Assembly: GCA_016712535.1 (NCBI GenBank)
Contig: JADJQW010000003.1
Span: forward strand, 1-64,000
Direction of reading: 5' to 3'
DNA from: Flavobacteriales bacterium
GTDB taxonomy: Bacteria > Bacteroidota > Bacteroidia > Flavobacteriales_F > PHOS-HE28
DNA: 64,000 nt
Part shown: positions 16,602 through 25,546 of the stretch, piece after piece
Position numbering within the stretch: position 1 is the first letter of the stretch
How the letters are laid out: each line of letters starts with the position of its first letter
The notes under the pieces: generated by a model
What the model was told of the DNA's origin: nothing
Seen by the model: only the letters and a program-made list of their open reading frames with translations
Databases searched by the model: none
Made by a program: the position numbers and the translations under genes

Positions 16602-18245
16602 CTACGGCCTTCGCTCGAAGAAGACGAACCCGTTCCTGCGGAGAACCTCGCTGAAGGTCCCCAACTGTTCAACCTCCTCGGCATGCGTCAGTTTGCACGC
16701 CAGGTAGACAGGCCTGTCTATCGGTCCGCGCCAGAGCGTGGCTTCATCGGGCTGCGCCTCCATCACCCTTCCATAGAACTCGGGCACGTAGCTCTTGTAG
16801 CCCTTGGTGAGCAGCCAGCAGCGCTCATCGGCCTTGCTCTCGAAGAACTCCACTGCCGCCCGCTGCGAATAACCTTCGATGTTCTTGATGAAGAAGAACA
16901 AGGCAGAGGCAACGAACAGCGCGCCACCGCCGAAGACCACGAGCATGCTCGCGCGGTACTGGTGCCTGCTATGCAATAGATGACCGGCGATGAGCGCGCC
17001 GAGCAGCATGAGCCCTGCCAATGATTCGATGCCCGTCCAGTTCACATCGGCTTCGAGGTTCGCCAGCGCGAAAGGATCCTGCGCGAAGAGCGGCTTGATC
17101 GCATCGATGCTCATTCCCGCGAAGGGCACCGCGATCACCACCAGCGCGATGAGCGCACCCAAAGCGCCCAGGGCGAATCGGCTCCATCCGAAGCCTTCAT
17201 CCTTCTTCCAGATGCGCTCGAGTTGCAATGCAGCGAGGTAGGTGAGCGGGAAGTAGCACAGGCTGCTGTAGTGCACGATCTTGGTCTTCACGATGCTGAA
17301 GAGGATGAGCACTACCCAGAATAGGATCACCATCCATCGGCGGTGGTCGCTCTCATGCGCATCGGTGGTGCGCGTGGGCTTCAGCAGCTCCTGGAGCGCG
17401 AACACCGATGCCGGGAAGCAGCCGATGAGCAGCACAACGAAGTGATAGCCGAAGAAGCCGCCGTGGCCGGCATCTTCGGTGGTGAGCATGGCCACCTGCC
17501 GCCAGAAGAAGGCGATCATGAAAACCGGTCCGTTGCGCGCGAGGTCGATCAGTGCCCAAGCGGATACCGTCAGCAAGGTGGCGAGTGCGATGAGGCCGGT
17601 CCTGCGGAGGCTCAGCACGAAGCGGAAGCGCTTCCCGGCCCAATACAAGAGCATCACGAGCGCGGGTACCAGCACGCCCACAGGGCCTTTGGTGAGCACC
17701 GCAAGGCCGAGGAAGAGGCCCGCGATCCAGGCGTAACGGTCGCTGCGAGCATTGATGGCGCGCGGGTCGCGTTTGGGGTCCAGGGCCACCAACGTGATGA
17801 TGGCGTGCAGCCCGAGGAAGATGAAGAGGTTGAACCAAGGGTCGATGATGCCGCTGCGGAAGTAGAGGTGCGGAAGGATGGAGCCGATGTACGCGAGCGC
17901 CCACCACATGCCGAAGATCCGGCCGCGCAGTTGCTCGCCGATTCGGTAGAGCATCCATAGCGTGACGATGCCGCAGATGGCGTTGGGGAAGCGCGCCGCG
18001 AATTCGCCCACGCCGAAGGCCTTCATCCCGAGCGCCTGCATCCAGATGAAGAGTGGCGGCTTCTCGTGGAAGGCCTCGAAATGCATCTGAGGGCGCAGCC
18101 AATCGCCGCTCACCACCATTTCGCGCGCGATCTCCGCGAAGTTGACCTCGTCCCAATCGAAGAGATGGACGGAGCCCAGGCCGGGGATGAACAGCAGCGC
18201 TGCGATCGCGATGATCAGCAGCTGCAAGCGGCCATGTGAAGGCAT
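16602..18245 (-). CDS. Glycosyltransferase family 39 (ArnT/PMT-like)
   Basis: Polytopic membrane glycosyltransferase of 547 residues, of the type that transfers sugars from polyprenyl-phosphate donors. The N-terminal helix is followed by the family's first periplasmic loop with the acidic pair (FDWDEVNFAEIAREM near residue 29) and HEKPPLFIWMQALGMK near 60. About ten further hydrophobic segments reach residue 440, then a soluble C-terminal part. It is followed, 25 bases later in transcription-reverse order, by a GT2 gene on the same strand; a GT2 that makes polyprenyl-phosphate sugar next to a GT39 that uses it is a common pairing. Confidence 0.85.
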   Translation of the reverse strand: MPSHGRLQLLIIAIAALLFIPGLGSVHLFDWDEVNFAEIAREMVVSGDWLRPQMHFEAFHEKPPLFIWMQALGMKAFGVGEFAARFPNAICGIVTLWMLYRIGEQLRGRIFGMWWALAYIGSILPHLYFRSGIIDPWFNLFIFLGLHAIITLVALDPKRDPRAINARSDRYAWIAGLFLGLAVLTKGPVGVLVPALVMLLYWAGKRFRFVLSLRRTGLIALATLLTVSAWALIDLARNGPVFMIAFFWRQVAMLTTEDAGHGGFFGYHFVVLLIGCFPASVFALQELLKPTRTTDAHESDHRRWMVILFWVVLILFSIVKTKIVHYSSLCYFPLTYLAALQLERIWKKDEGFGWSRFALGALGALIALVVIAVPFAGMSIDAIKPLFAQDPFALANLEADVNWTGIESLAGLMLLGALIAGHLLHSRHQYRASMLVVFGGGALFVASALFFFIKNIEGYSQRAAVEFFESKADERCWLLTKGYKSYVPEFYGRVMEAQPDEATLWRGPIDRPVYLACKLTHAEEVEQLGTFSEVLRRNGFVFFERRP

Positions 18246-18270
18246 GGCGCCGAAGGTAGGATCGCGGCGA

Positions 18271-19053
18271 TCAGGCAGTGGCCTTGCGATCGCCCAGCAG
18301 CTTCCAGCCCATGATGCCGGTGCGCGCCAGGAAATAGCGCCAGCTCACGTTCAGCACGCCGAAGCCGTAGGTCATGCTTCGGCTGAAATTGATGGAGCTG
18401 GCCTCGTCGAAGTACTTGGTGGGGCAGGTGATCTCGGCCACATCGAAGCCGTGCCAGAAGATCTGGCCGATCATCTGGTTGTCGAACACGAAGTCATCGC
18501 TGCAGAGATGGTAAGGGCAGGCATCGAGCACCTTGCGGTGGAAGGCGCGGTAACCGGTGTGGTACTCGCTGAGCTTCTGCCCGCAGAGCATGTTCTGCGT
18601 GAAGGTGAGCGCGCGGTTGGCGATGTACTTGTACATGGGCATGCCGCCTTTCAGTGCGCCTTTGCCAAGGATGCGCGAGCCGAAGACCACGGGATACACA
18701 TCGTTGCCGATGAGCGCGATCATGCTCGTGAGCAGCTTCGGCGTGTACTGGTAATCGGGATGCAGCATCACCACGATGTCGGCGCCAAGCTTCTTGGCGG
18801 TGTCGTAGCAGGTCTTCTGATTGCCGCCATAGCCCTTGTTCTGCTCGTGCACCACCACGTGCTTGATGCCGAGCTGCTTGGCCACCTCCACGGTGTTGTC
18901 GGGGCTCCGGTCATCCACGAGCACCACGTCGTCCACGATGTCAAAGGGGATCTCGCGGTAGGTCTGTTCGAGTGTGAGTGCCGCGCGGTAGGCGGGAAGC
19001 ACGATGACGACTTTCTGTCCGAGGTACATGCGGGCGAAGTTGAGGCGGCTCAT
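18271..19053 (-). CDS. Glycosyltransferase family 2 (polyprenyl-phosphate sugar synthase-like)
   Basis: 260-residue GT-A fold enzyme. Nucleotide-sugar-binding start VVIVLPAYRA near residue 15, VVLVDDRSPDNT near 44, the metal-binding motif HPDYQY near 98 (in place of DADLQH of DPM synthases), and FGSRILGKGALKGGMP near 125. It resembles dolichyl-phosphate-mannose/glucosyltransferase-type enzymes and has no membrane helices. Likely makes the lipid-linked sugar used by the GT39 gene that lies just downstream on the same strand. Confidence 0.83.
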   Translation of the reverse strand: MSRLNFARMYLGQKVVIVLPAYRAALTLEQTYREIPFDIVDDVVLVDDRSPDNTVEVAKQLGIKHVVVHEQNKGYGGNQKTCYDTAKKLGADIVVMLHPDYQYTPKLLTSMIALIGNDVYPVVFGSRILGKGALKGGMPMYKYIANRALTFTQNMLCGQKLSEYHTGYRAFHRKVLDACPYHLCSDDFVFDNQMIGQIFWHGFDVAEITCPTKYFDEASSINFSRSMTYGFGVLNVSWRYFLARTGIMGWKLLGDRKATA

Positions 19054-19111
19054 ACGGGCGGCACCGGCGATCAGTTCCGCTTAATCCATGCCCGCGGGTT
19101 GAAAATGACGC

Positions 19112-20011
19112 CTAACGGCCCCGTTCCGCCGCGCTCACCAGCCACACCGCGCCCAGTACCAGCGCGACCAAGCAGAGTTGGGCCGGTCCTATCGATTCGC
19201 CATCGAGCAGCCCCCAAGCGATGGCCACCACTGGCATCAGGTACGTGACCATGCTGGCGCGAATGGCGGTGGTGCGTTGAAGGAGCATGTTCCACAGAAC
19301 CAGCGCGAAGGCCGAGCTCATCACCGCCAGCACCGCCACATGGCCGAGCGCGTTCCAGGCGTTCGGGTCGGCGCGCAGCTTCTCAGGCAGGCCGCTGCCA
19401 ATGGCCAGGCCGATGGCCATTGGGCCCATCCACGTGAGCGCAAGCGCCGCCGTGGCCATGGGCGGAAGGGCATGCAGATGGCGCTTCACGATGTTCCCGC
19501 TGAATCCATAGCCCAAAGTGCCCAGCACCGGGAAGAGCGCGTACCACGACCAGCCGCCGACCCCATCCGCCTCACCGAAGAGCACCAGGCCCATGGCCCC
19601 GAGCAGCCCGATGCCTATACCGAGCACATGCACCATGCGCACGGGCGTTGCGAAGAAGAGGGCACCGGTGAGCAAGGTCATCAGCGGCGTGAGGCTGTTG
19701 AGCATGCCGCTCAGTGCGCTGGGGATGCGGGTCTGGGCCGTGGCGAAGAGGAGGGCCGGGATGCCATTGCCCAAAAGGCCCGTACCGAGGAGGGGTTTCC
19801 AATGGCGGGGGAATAGGGCGGCGTAGCGGAACAGCAGGGGCGAGAGCACCAGCCAGGCAATGGCCAACCGCGCCGTGGCCATCTGCCAGGGAGTAAGGAC
19901 CGGCAGCTCATCGTGGTACAGGCCTCGCTTCATCAGGATGAAGCTGCTGCCCCAGATCAGCGCCAGCAAGGCAAGGAGCAGCCAGGTGCCGCCGGGGCGT
20001 TCAGATTTCAT
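19112..20011 (-). CDS. EamA/DMT-superfamily transporter
   Basis: 299 residues with ten hydrophobic segments in two EamA repeats. The first repeat starts WLLLALLALIWGSSFILMKRG, a typical DMT start, and the second near WSWYALFPVLGTLGYG. I chose the ATG at 20011 rather than the longer in-frame start because the residues just after it (MKSERPGG) lead directly into helix 1. These proteins export amino acids, nucleosides or other metabolites; substrate unknown. Confidence 0.85.
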   Translation of the reverse strand: MKSERPGGTWLLLALLALIWGSSFILMKRGLYHDELPVLTPWQMATARLAIAWLVLSPLLFRYAALFPRHWKPLLGTGLLGNGIPALLFATAQTRIPSALSGMLNSLTPLMTLLTGALFFATPVRMVHVLGIGIGLLGAMGLVLFGEADGVGGWSWYALFPVLGTLGYGFSGNIVKRHLHALPPMATAALALTWMGPMAIGLAIGSGLPEKLRADPNAWNALGHVAVLAVMSSAFALVLWNMLLQRTTAIRASMVTYLMPVVAIAWGLLDGESIGPAQLCLVALVLGAVWLVSAAERGR

Positions 20012-20103
20012 AACAAGGCGCGAATGTATCCGGGGACGTTGCGGGTACATTTGTAACCGAATCGGGGGGCAAGCCGTCCCATGATCGCCGAACCACCAGA
20101 GCC

Positions 20104-20619
20104 ATGCGCATCAACCGCCTTCCCACGGGTCTTTTGATCACCGCCCTCATCGCCGCATGCAGTGGCAATGCGCCTGTGGAGCAGGCCGTGAGCACGGTGG
20201 CACGCACCGTCAACGAAGTGGCCATCACCAGCGGTGAGCCGGTCACCATCGCGGACCTGAGCATCGAAGGCATGAGCTGCGAGCAGATGTGCGGAGGCGC
20301 CATCAAGAAGGCGCTGGCCAAGCTCGGGGTGCAAGGCACCGAGATCCGCATGAGCGAGGACGACAGCCCCAACCATGCGATCGTGACCTACGATGGCGGC
20401 ACGCTGAGCGATGCGCAGATCATCGAAGCCATCCAGGCCCTGCACGACGGACAGTACAAGGTGCTCGCCATCGACATTACCAAGCAGGTGAAAGGCGGAA
20501 CCGGCAATGGTGAGAGCGCCACGGCGAAGGGTGAGGACGACGCGCGCAGCGTTGTGGCCCCGAAGGACTTGGTGCTGCCCAGCATCGTTGCGCTGATCGG
20601 ACGCCTGCTGCGGATCTGA
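20104..20619 (+). CDS. Lipoprotein with a heavy-metal-associated (HMA) domain
   Basis: 171 residues. The signal peptide ends in a lipobox (LIAAC, Cys 19), so it is membrane-anchored in the periplasm or at the outer membrane. After a short spacer, an HMA-like ferredoxin fold begins VTIADLSIEGMSCEQMCGGAIKKAL near residue 44. The cysteine motif has three residues between the cysteines (CEQMC) instead of the usual two. The last 50 residues are polar. The octamer TACATTTG at 20046-20053 is a possible -7 element. It precedes haem A synthase, so a role in copper supply for cytochrome oxidase is conceivable, as inference only. Confidence 0.75.
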   Translation: MRINRLPTGLLITALIAACSGNAPVEQAVSTVARTVNEVAITSGEPVTIADLSIEGMSCEQMCGGAIKKALAKLGVQGTEIRMSEDDSPNHAIVTYDGGTLSDAQIIEAIQALHDGQYKVLAIDITKQVKGGTGNGESATAKGEDDARSVVAPKDLVLPSIVALIGRLLRI

Positions 20620-20643
20620 GAATCGCTGCCATGCTTGTGAACG

Positions 20644-20662
20644 AGGGGGGCTGATGCCCCCT
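20644..20662 (+). terminator. Hairpin after the HMA lipoprotein
   Basis: A G-rich arm (AGGGGGGC) and a C-rich arm (GCCCCCT) flank a TGAT loop, followed by TCTCCTTTC, 25 bases after the lipoprotein stop. Confidence 0.6.
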
Positions 20663-20718
20663 TCTCCTTTCGTGGATCAGGGCATGGCCCGTGCGCTCGC
20701 CGGTACCTTCGTCGCCCG

Positions 20719-21762
20719 ATGAACTCTTCTGTGCACCTGAGGCCCGTGGTGATCTGGCTGCTCACCGGCTGCGCCATGATCGCGCTCATGGTGGTGATCG
20801 GCGGCATCACGCGGCTCACGGGGAGCGGCCTCAGCATCACGGAATGGGATCCCATCATGGGCGCCATGCCGCCGATGGATGAAGCGGCCTGGCTGGCGGC
20901 CTTCGACAAGTACAAGCAGATTCCTGAATACCAGTTGGTGAACAGCCACATGCAGCTGGCCGATTTCAAGGAGATCTTCTTCTGGGAGTGGGCCCATCGC
21001 AATTGGGGGCGATTGATGGGCATCGTGTTCATCGTGCCTTTCCTGCTCTTCTGGCGCAAGCGGTTATTGCATGGATGGCTGATGAAGCGCACGCTGTGGA
21101 TCATGCTCGGCGGCGGCGTGGTGGCGAGCCTCGGCTGGTTCATGGTGCTCAGCGGACTGGTGGACGAGCGCGATGCCAACGGCCAATTGCTCGTGAGCGT
21201 GAGCCATTACCGGTTGGCCATCCACCTGTGCGCGGCATTCACGGTGTTCTGCATGGTGCTGTGGACGGTCTTCGATATCCGCAGCGGCCGGCGTGGTTTT
21301 CGGTCCAACGGATCAACGGCGGGCCTGTGGTCGCGCGCGCTGCTGATGCTGCTTGCGGTGCAGGTCATCTGGGGCGCCTTCACCGCAGGCCTCGATGCCG
21401 GCCACGGCTACAACACGTGGCCGTTGATGGATGGCGCTTTCCTCCCGGAGAATGCCACGGCCCTCGATTCGCACTGGCTGAATTTCACCGCGCGCAAGGA
21501 TGGAGTCCAGTTCATCCACCGCAACCTGGCTTGGCTGGTGGCGGCAGGCTTCATCGTTTTCGCATGGCGGTTCCGTGGCGTGGAGCGCTTGCCATGGAGG
21601 CTGCTCATCGTTGCGGTGCTCGTGCAATTCACCCTGGGCGTGATCACGATCCTCACGCAGGTCCACCTCGCGCTGGGCATCCTGCATCAATTCGGCGCGC
21701 TGCTCCTTCTGGCGGCACTGCTGAAGGCCATGCACGTCACCGGGCGCCCCACTCCAGCGTAG
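20719..21762 (+). CDS. ctaA: Haem A synthase (CtaA/COX15)
   Basis: Integral membrane mono-oxygenase of 347 residues that oxidises the C8 methyl of haem O to give haem A for aa3-type oxidases. Eight hydrophobic segments are visible. Family landmarks: VVIGGITRLTGSGLSITEWDPI near residue 27, EFFFWEWAHRNWGRLMG-type block near 85 with the first conserved His, RLAIHLCAAF, the GLDAGHGYNTWPLMDG loop, FIHRNLAWLV and LHQFGALLLL. All four haem-ligand histidines are present. The 3' end overlaps the convergent gldD stop by 26 bases. Confidence 0.94.
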   Translation: MNSSVHLRPVVIWLLTGCAMIALMVVIGGITRLTGSGLSITEWDPIMGAMPPMDEAAWLAAFDKYKQIPEYQLVNSHMQLADFKEIFFWEWAHRNWGRLMGIVFIVPFLLFWRKRLLHGWLMKRTLWIMLGGGVVASLGWFMVLSGLVDERDANGQLLVSVSHYRLAIHLCAAFTVFCMVLWTVFDIRSGRRGFRSNGSTAGLWSRALLMLLAVQVIWGAFTAGLDAGHGYNTWPLMDGAFLPENATALDSHWLNFTARKDGVQFIHRNLAWLVAAGFIVFAWRFRGVERLPWRLLIVAVLVQFTLGVITILTQVHLALGILHQFGALLLLAALLKAMHVTGRPTPA

Positions 21763-22312
21763 CGGCCATGTGCCGGATATCAGCGCGCAAACGCGCCGTC
21801 ACGGGTGCCAGCGAATCGGAGTTGGGAGGCGAATCGAAGTAGAGCGCGCCGTAGAGGAAGTGATCGGTGCTGTCGGTGAGGTAGAAGACGCAGGGGCTGG
21901 CCACATCGCCCTCCACATCGAAAAGGGTCCCGAACACGCGGGCGCTATCACGCAGCATGCGCTCACTGCGGATCCGTGCGGCCTTGGCCTCATGCTTCCG
22001 CTTGAACTCGTGCGCGTCCTCGATCAGTTCGGGGAGGTTGGCCTGCACCGCGCTGTAGGTGAGATGCACGGTGGCTCGCTGCCCGGCGAATCGCAGGTCG
22101 TACCAGCGCGCTTCGCCTTCGGCCCTGCGCTCCGCGATTCGCGCGTAAGAAGGAAGCTCGGTGCTGAATGGCGCGCCATCCTGCCGCCACCGCTCGTGCG
22201 CCTCAGAAGGCAGATCGAGGCGCGGCCAGCCTTTGGGGCGCGGCACGGTATCGTCTTCGCAGCTGGCCAGCAGCAAGACAGCCGCCAGCAGGAGCTCAAT
22301 TCTTCGCTTCAT
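21737..22312 (-). CDS. gldD: Gliding motility lipoprotein GldD
   Basis: 191 residues, starting at the ATG at 22312 (MKRRIELLLAAVLLLASCEDD). The lipobox is LLASC with Cys 18. The conserved GldD start PRPKGWPRLDLP follows, then the YARI and YLTDSTDHFLYGALYF blocks near the C-terminus. GldD is needed for gliding and for stable T9SS function in F. johnsoniae; its exact job is not known. The start overlaps the end of gldE by 17 bases, so they are co-translated. The wider order mutY-ssb-gldE-gldD is conserved in Flavobacteriia. Confidence 0.92.
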   Translation of the reverse strand: MKRRIELLLAAVLLLASCEDDTVPRPKGWPRLDLPSEAHERWRQDGAPFSTELPSYARIAERRAEGEARWYDLRFAGQRATVHLTYSAVQANLPELIEDAHEFKRKHEAKAARIRSERMLRDSARVFGTLFDVEGDVASPCVFYLTDSTDHFLYGALYFDSPPNSDSLAPVTARLRADIRHMAATLEWGAR

Positions 22313-23624
22313 CGTGCATGATGAGCTTGACGCGCCGGATGCGCTTGTTGTCCGAGGCCTCCACCACGAAGGTGAAGTTCTGCAGCGCCACCTGCTCGCC
22401 CTTCTTGGGGATGCGGCCGGTGAGCTCGAGCACGAAGCCGCCCAAGGTCCCGCTCTCACCCTTGTGCTCCTCGAACACTTGCCCATCGATGCCGAGCACG
22501 CGGTACAGATCGGGCAAGGGTGCGCGGCCCTCAAAGACCCAGGTGCGGTCGTCGAGCTTGCTGTAGATCAGGTCCTCCTCGTCGAACTCGTCGGTGATGT
22601 CCCCGACGATCTCCTCGATCACATCCTCCAGGGTGATGATGCCGCTGGTGCCGCCGTGCTCATCAACCACCACCGCCTGGTGCACCTTTTCCTGCTGGAA
22701 TTCCTTCAGCAGGTCGTCGAGCTTCTTGTTCTCGGGCACGAAGTAGGGCTCGCGCAGCAACGTGTGCCAGTCGAAGTCCGCTGAATGGATGTGAGGCAGC
22801 ACGTCCTTGATGTAGAGCATGCCCACCACACGGTCCATGGTCTCCTCATACACGGGCACGCGCGAGAATCCGCTGTCCACGATCGCCGCGAGCAATTGCT
22901 TGAAGCTGAGGTCACGGTCGAAGGCCACCACTTCCGTGCGCGGCCGCATCACCTGCTTCACCTCGATGTTGCCGAACTTGACGATGCCGCGCAGGATGCG
23001 CTGCTCCTCGGCGGTGGTGCTGGCATCCTTGGTGAGCTCAAGCGCATGGCCAAGCGCATCCATGCTGATGGGCTGGGCGGCTCGCTTCTGGTAGCGCCGC
23101 TCGATGAAGGTGGTGCTTCGCACGAGCGCTTCGCTCACCGGCTTGAAGATCAGGCGCAGCGCGAGCAACGGTCCGGCCATGAGCTGGGCCACGCGCATGT
23201 TGTTGGCGGTGGCGTACACCTTGGGCATCACCTCGCCGAGGAGCAGGAGTATCGCCGTTACGGCCAGCACTTGGATGATGAAGACCAGATAATCGGGCAT
23301 GCGCTCCACCTCAAGCAGCGACGACACCGCCACCGTGCTGAGGATCACGATGCCCACGTTCACGAAATTGTTGGCGATGAGGATGGTGGCCAGCAGGCGG
23401 CGCGGCTTGCTCAGCAGGTCGAGCACGCGCTGGCCGCTACCACCGCCGCGCTCCTTCAGGTCGCGCAGTTGCGTGGGCGAGAGCGAGAAGAGCGCCACCT
23501 CGCTCGCGCTGAAGGCGGCGCTGCATGCCAGCAGCACGGCGATCATCGCCAGGATGAGGGCGGTAGCCGAATCGAGCGGGCGCCAATAGAGGGCGATCAG
23601 CGGGAGGAAGGAGGGAGGCTCCAA
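22296..23624 (-). CDS. gldE: Gliding motility-associated protein GldE (CorC/hemolysin-type membrane protein)
   Basis: 442 residues. The N-terminal half is a DUF21 (CNNM) membrane domain with about four helices (residues 20-40, 95-125, 130-165 or so). Two CBS domains follow (about 215-275 and 280-335, with VMRPRTEVVAFD and DEHGGTSGIITLEDVIEEIVGDI), then a CorC_HlyC domain at the end. Similar proteins transport magnesium. In this gene neighbourhood (ssb upstream, gldD downstream) the GldE assignment is secure. Confidence 0.93.
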   Translation of the reverse strand: MEPPSFLPLIALYWRPLDSATALILAMIAVLLACSAAFSASEVALFSLSPTQLRDLKERGGGSGQRVLDLLSKPRRLLATILIANNFVNVGIVILSTVAVSSLLEVERMPDYLVFIIQVLAVTAILLLLGEVMPKVYATANNMRVAQLMAGPLLALRLIFKPVSEALVRSTTFIERRYQKRAAQPISMDALGHALELTKDASTTAEEQRILRGIVKFGNIEVKQVMRPRTEVVAFDRDLSFKQLLAAIVDSGFSRVPVYEETMDRVVGMLYIKDVLPHIHSADFDWHTLLREPYFVPENKKLDDLLKEFQQEKVHQAVVVDEHGGTSGIITLEDVIEEIVGDITDEFDEEDLIYSKLDDRTWVFEGRAPLPDLYRVLGIDGQVFEEHKGESGTLGGFVLELTGRIPKKGEQVALQNFTFVVEASDNKRIRRVKLIMHDEAKN

Positions 23625-23657
23625 GCGGAAGGGTTTCGGTTCAACCGTGCGGACGGA

Positions 23658-24098
23658 CTAGAATGGCAGATCGTCCACCTCGTCGGCGAAGTTCCCAGCG
23701 GGCGCGGTGGCTTGCGCAGAGGTGGAAGGCTGCTGCTGCGCCTGCGGAGCCGCACCGCCGGCATTCGCGCGGTCGAGCATGGTCATCTCATCGACATGCA
23801 CCTCAGTGGTGTAGCGCGTGATGCCGTCCTTGTCCTGCCATTGGCGGGTGCGGAGCTTGCCCTCCACGTACACCTTGCTTCCCTTGCGCAGGTACTTCTC
23901 CACGATCTCGGCCAGGCCGCGCCATGCCACGATCGCATGCCATTCGGTCTGCTCGCGCTTCTCGCCGGTCTGCTTGTCTTTATACGTCTCGCTGGTGGCG
24001 ATGCGGAAGTTGGCCACGGCGGCGCCGTTCTGCAGGTGCCGCACTTCGGGATCGGCGCCGAGGTTGCCGATCAGGATCACTTTGTTCACGCCGGACAT
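23658..24098 (-). CDS. ssb: Single-stranded DNA-binding protein
   Basis: 146 residues: OB fold from MSGVNKVILIGNLGADPEVR to residue 108, with the TEWHAIVAWRGLAEIVEKYL stretch. A flexible Gln/Ala/Pro-rich linker follows, and the acidic protein-interaction tail EVDDLPF. It protects ssDNA and recruits repair proteins. It lies 36 bases downstream of mutY on the same strand and 33 bases before gldE. Confidence 0.96.
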   Translation of the reverse strand: MSGVNKVILIGNLGADPEVRHLQNGAAVANFRIATSETYKDKQTGEKREQTEWHAIVAWRGLAEIVEKYLRKGSKVYVEGKLRTRQWQDKDGITRYTTEVHVDEMTMLDRANAGGAAPQAQQQPSTSAQATAPAGNFADEVDDLPF

Positions 24099-24134
24099 GA
24101 TGGTATGGGGAATAGGGGAGACGAAGGTAGCGGT

Positions 24135-25178
24135 TCACTTCACCGCGCTCCGTGTGGATAGGAACCGCTCGACCAGCCGTGGTTTCGCGTGTCGTTCCAC
24201 CAGTTTCTCGTTCATCAGCACCCACCCTTCAGGCTTCCTGATTCGCTTCGGAACATGAACATCCCAGAATACGGCTTGGATCACCTGATGGCTGAGCACG
24301 TGCTTCACTGGACCCTCGATCCGCTTCACGATGGCATAAGGGCCTTGCTTCTTCAGCACAGAAGCCGTCGCTGGTTTCTCGGTCTCCACCATCGGCAATT
24401 CCCAGAGCCCCTGCCAGATGTCCTTCCCGGTGCGCTTCCGCAGATAGATGCCGCCCTTCGCCTCGATGAGCAGGTAGTTGAAGTGCCGTGTGCGCGTTCG
24501 GGTCTTCCCGCTCTTCACGGGCAGTTCGGCCATGCGACCTTCGGCTTTGGCGATGCACTTGCGTGCTAAGGGGCATTCGTCGCAGCGTGGGTTCTTCGGC
24601 GTGCATACCGTGGCGCCCAGTTCCATCACCGCCTGGTTGTGGTCTCCGGGGTGCTCGCGCGAGATCAATTCCGCGGCGAGGGCCCGGAACTCTTTCTTTC
24701 CAGTGGTGCTGTCAATAGGCGTGGCGATGCCGAAGACCCGGCTGAGCACTCGAAAGACATTGCCATCCAATACAGGCTCAGGCAGGCCGAAGCAGATGCT
24801 GGCGATGGCCGAGGCCGTGTAGTCGCCTACCCCCTTGAGCTTGAGCAGGGCGGTGTGGACGGCTGGGAATTGTCCACCATGCTCCTGCAGCACCTGTCGC
24901 GCGGCCTTGCGCAGATTGCGAGCGCGGCTGTAATAGCCCAGCCCTTGCCAAAGCCGAAGCACCTGGTCCTCAGAGGCCTTGGCCAATTGCGCCACGGTGG
25001 GGTAGCGCTCCACGAAGCGATGCCAGTAAGCCGTGCCTTGGTCCACGCGCGTCTGCTGGAGGATTACCTCACTGAGCCAGATGCGGTAGGGGTCGGGGCT
25101 GGTGCGCCATGGCAGCGGGCGCTGGTTTTCGCGGTACCACGGGAGCAAGGCGTGGCTGAACCATGAACGGCTTGACAT
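24135..25178 (-). CDS. mutY: A/G-specific adenine glycosylase MutY
   Basis: Removes adenine mispaired with 8-oxoguanine. 347 residues: EVILQQTRVDQG near residue 37 (catalytic Glu), helix-hairpin-helix LKGVGDYTASAIA near 113 with the catalytic Asp shortly after (VLDGNVFRVLSR), the [4Fe-4S] cysteines C-x6-C-x2-C-x5-C (CTPKNPRCDECPLARKC) near 193, and a C-terminal NUDIX-like 8-oxoG recognition domain with WQGLWELPMVE. It is divergent from the HU gene; the promoter for HU overlaps the mutY 5' flank. Confidence 0.96.
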   Translation of the reverse strand: MSSRSWFSHALLPWYRENQRPLPWRTSPDPYRIWLSEVILQQTRVDQGTAYWHRFVERYPTVAQLAKASEDQVLRLWQGLGYYSRARNLRKAARQVLQEHGGQFPAVHTALLKLKGVGDYTASAIASICFGLPEPVLDGNVFRVLSRVFGIATPIDSTTGKKEFRALAAELISREHPGDHNQAVMELGATVCTPKNPRCDECPLARKCIAKAEGRMAELPVKSGKTRTRTRHFNYLLIEAKGGIYLRKRTGKDIWQGLWELPMVETEKPATASVLKKQGPYAIVKRIEGPVKHVLSHQVIQAVFWDVHVPKRIRKPEGWVLMNEKLVERHAKPRLVERFLSTRSAVK

Positions 25179-25195
25179 ACAGGCACAAAGATGGG

Positions 25196-25225
25196 TTGCG
25201 GGTACGGTATGCCCGTCTATATTTG
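25196..25225 (+). promoter_or_regulatory. Bacteroidota-type promoter for the HU gene
   Basis: TTG at 25196-25198, a 19-base spacer, then TATATTTG at 25218-25225. Consensus and spacing are identical to those of the initiator tRNA promoter. The HU start codon is 21 bases further on. Confidence 0.75.
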
Positions 25226-25246
25226 CGCCCCCAAATCAATCGGGCT

Positions 25247-25546
25247 ATGACGAAGGCGGAACTTGTGGGCATCATCTCGAAGAAGACGGGCATCGAGCGA
25301 ATGATCGTGCTGGCCACGGTTGAAGCGTTCATGGACGAGGTGAAGCACCAGTTGGCTGAAGGCGAGGCAGTGCACCTGCGCGGCTTCGGCAGCTTCATCG
25401 TGAAGCATCGGGCCCAGAAGACCGGCCGCCTGCTCGCTCAGAACACGACCATCATCATTCCCGCGCATGACATCCCGGCCTTCAAGCCCGCCGATGTCTT
25501 CGTGGATCAGGTGAAGAACCGGTCGCAGAAGCCGGAAGGTCAATGA
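25247..25546 (+). CDS. HU/IHF-family DNA-binding protein
   Basis: 99-residue histone-like protein that bends and compacts DNA. Start at the ATG at 25247 (MTKAELVGIISKKTGIERM), the usual HU beginning; earlier in-frame codons lie inside the promoter. Core motif HLRGFGSFIVKHR near residue 45, and the arm region with IIIPAHDIPAFKPADVF. The NPAT/NPKT intercalating proline motif is replaced by IIIPAH, as in many Bacteroidota paralogues. The stop overlaps the start of the TPR gene (ATGA). Confidence 0.93.
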   Translation: MTKAELVGIISKKTGIERMIVLATVEAFMDEVKHQLAEGEAVHLRGFGSFIVKHRAQKTGRLLAQNTTIIIPAHDIPAFKPADVFVDQVKNRSQKPEGQ

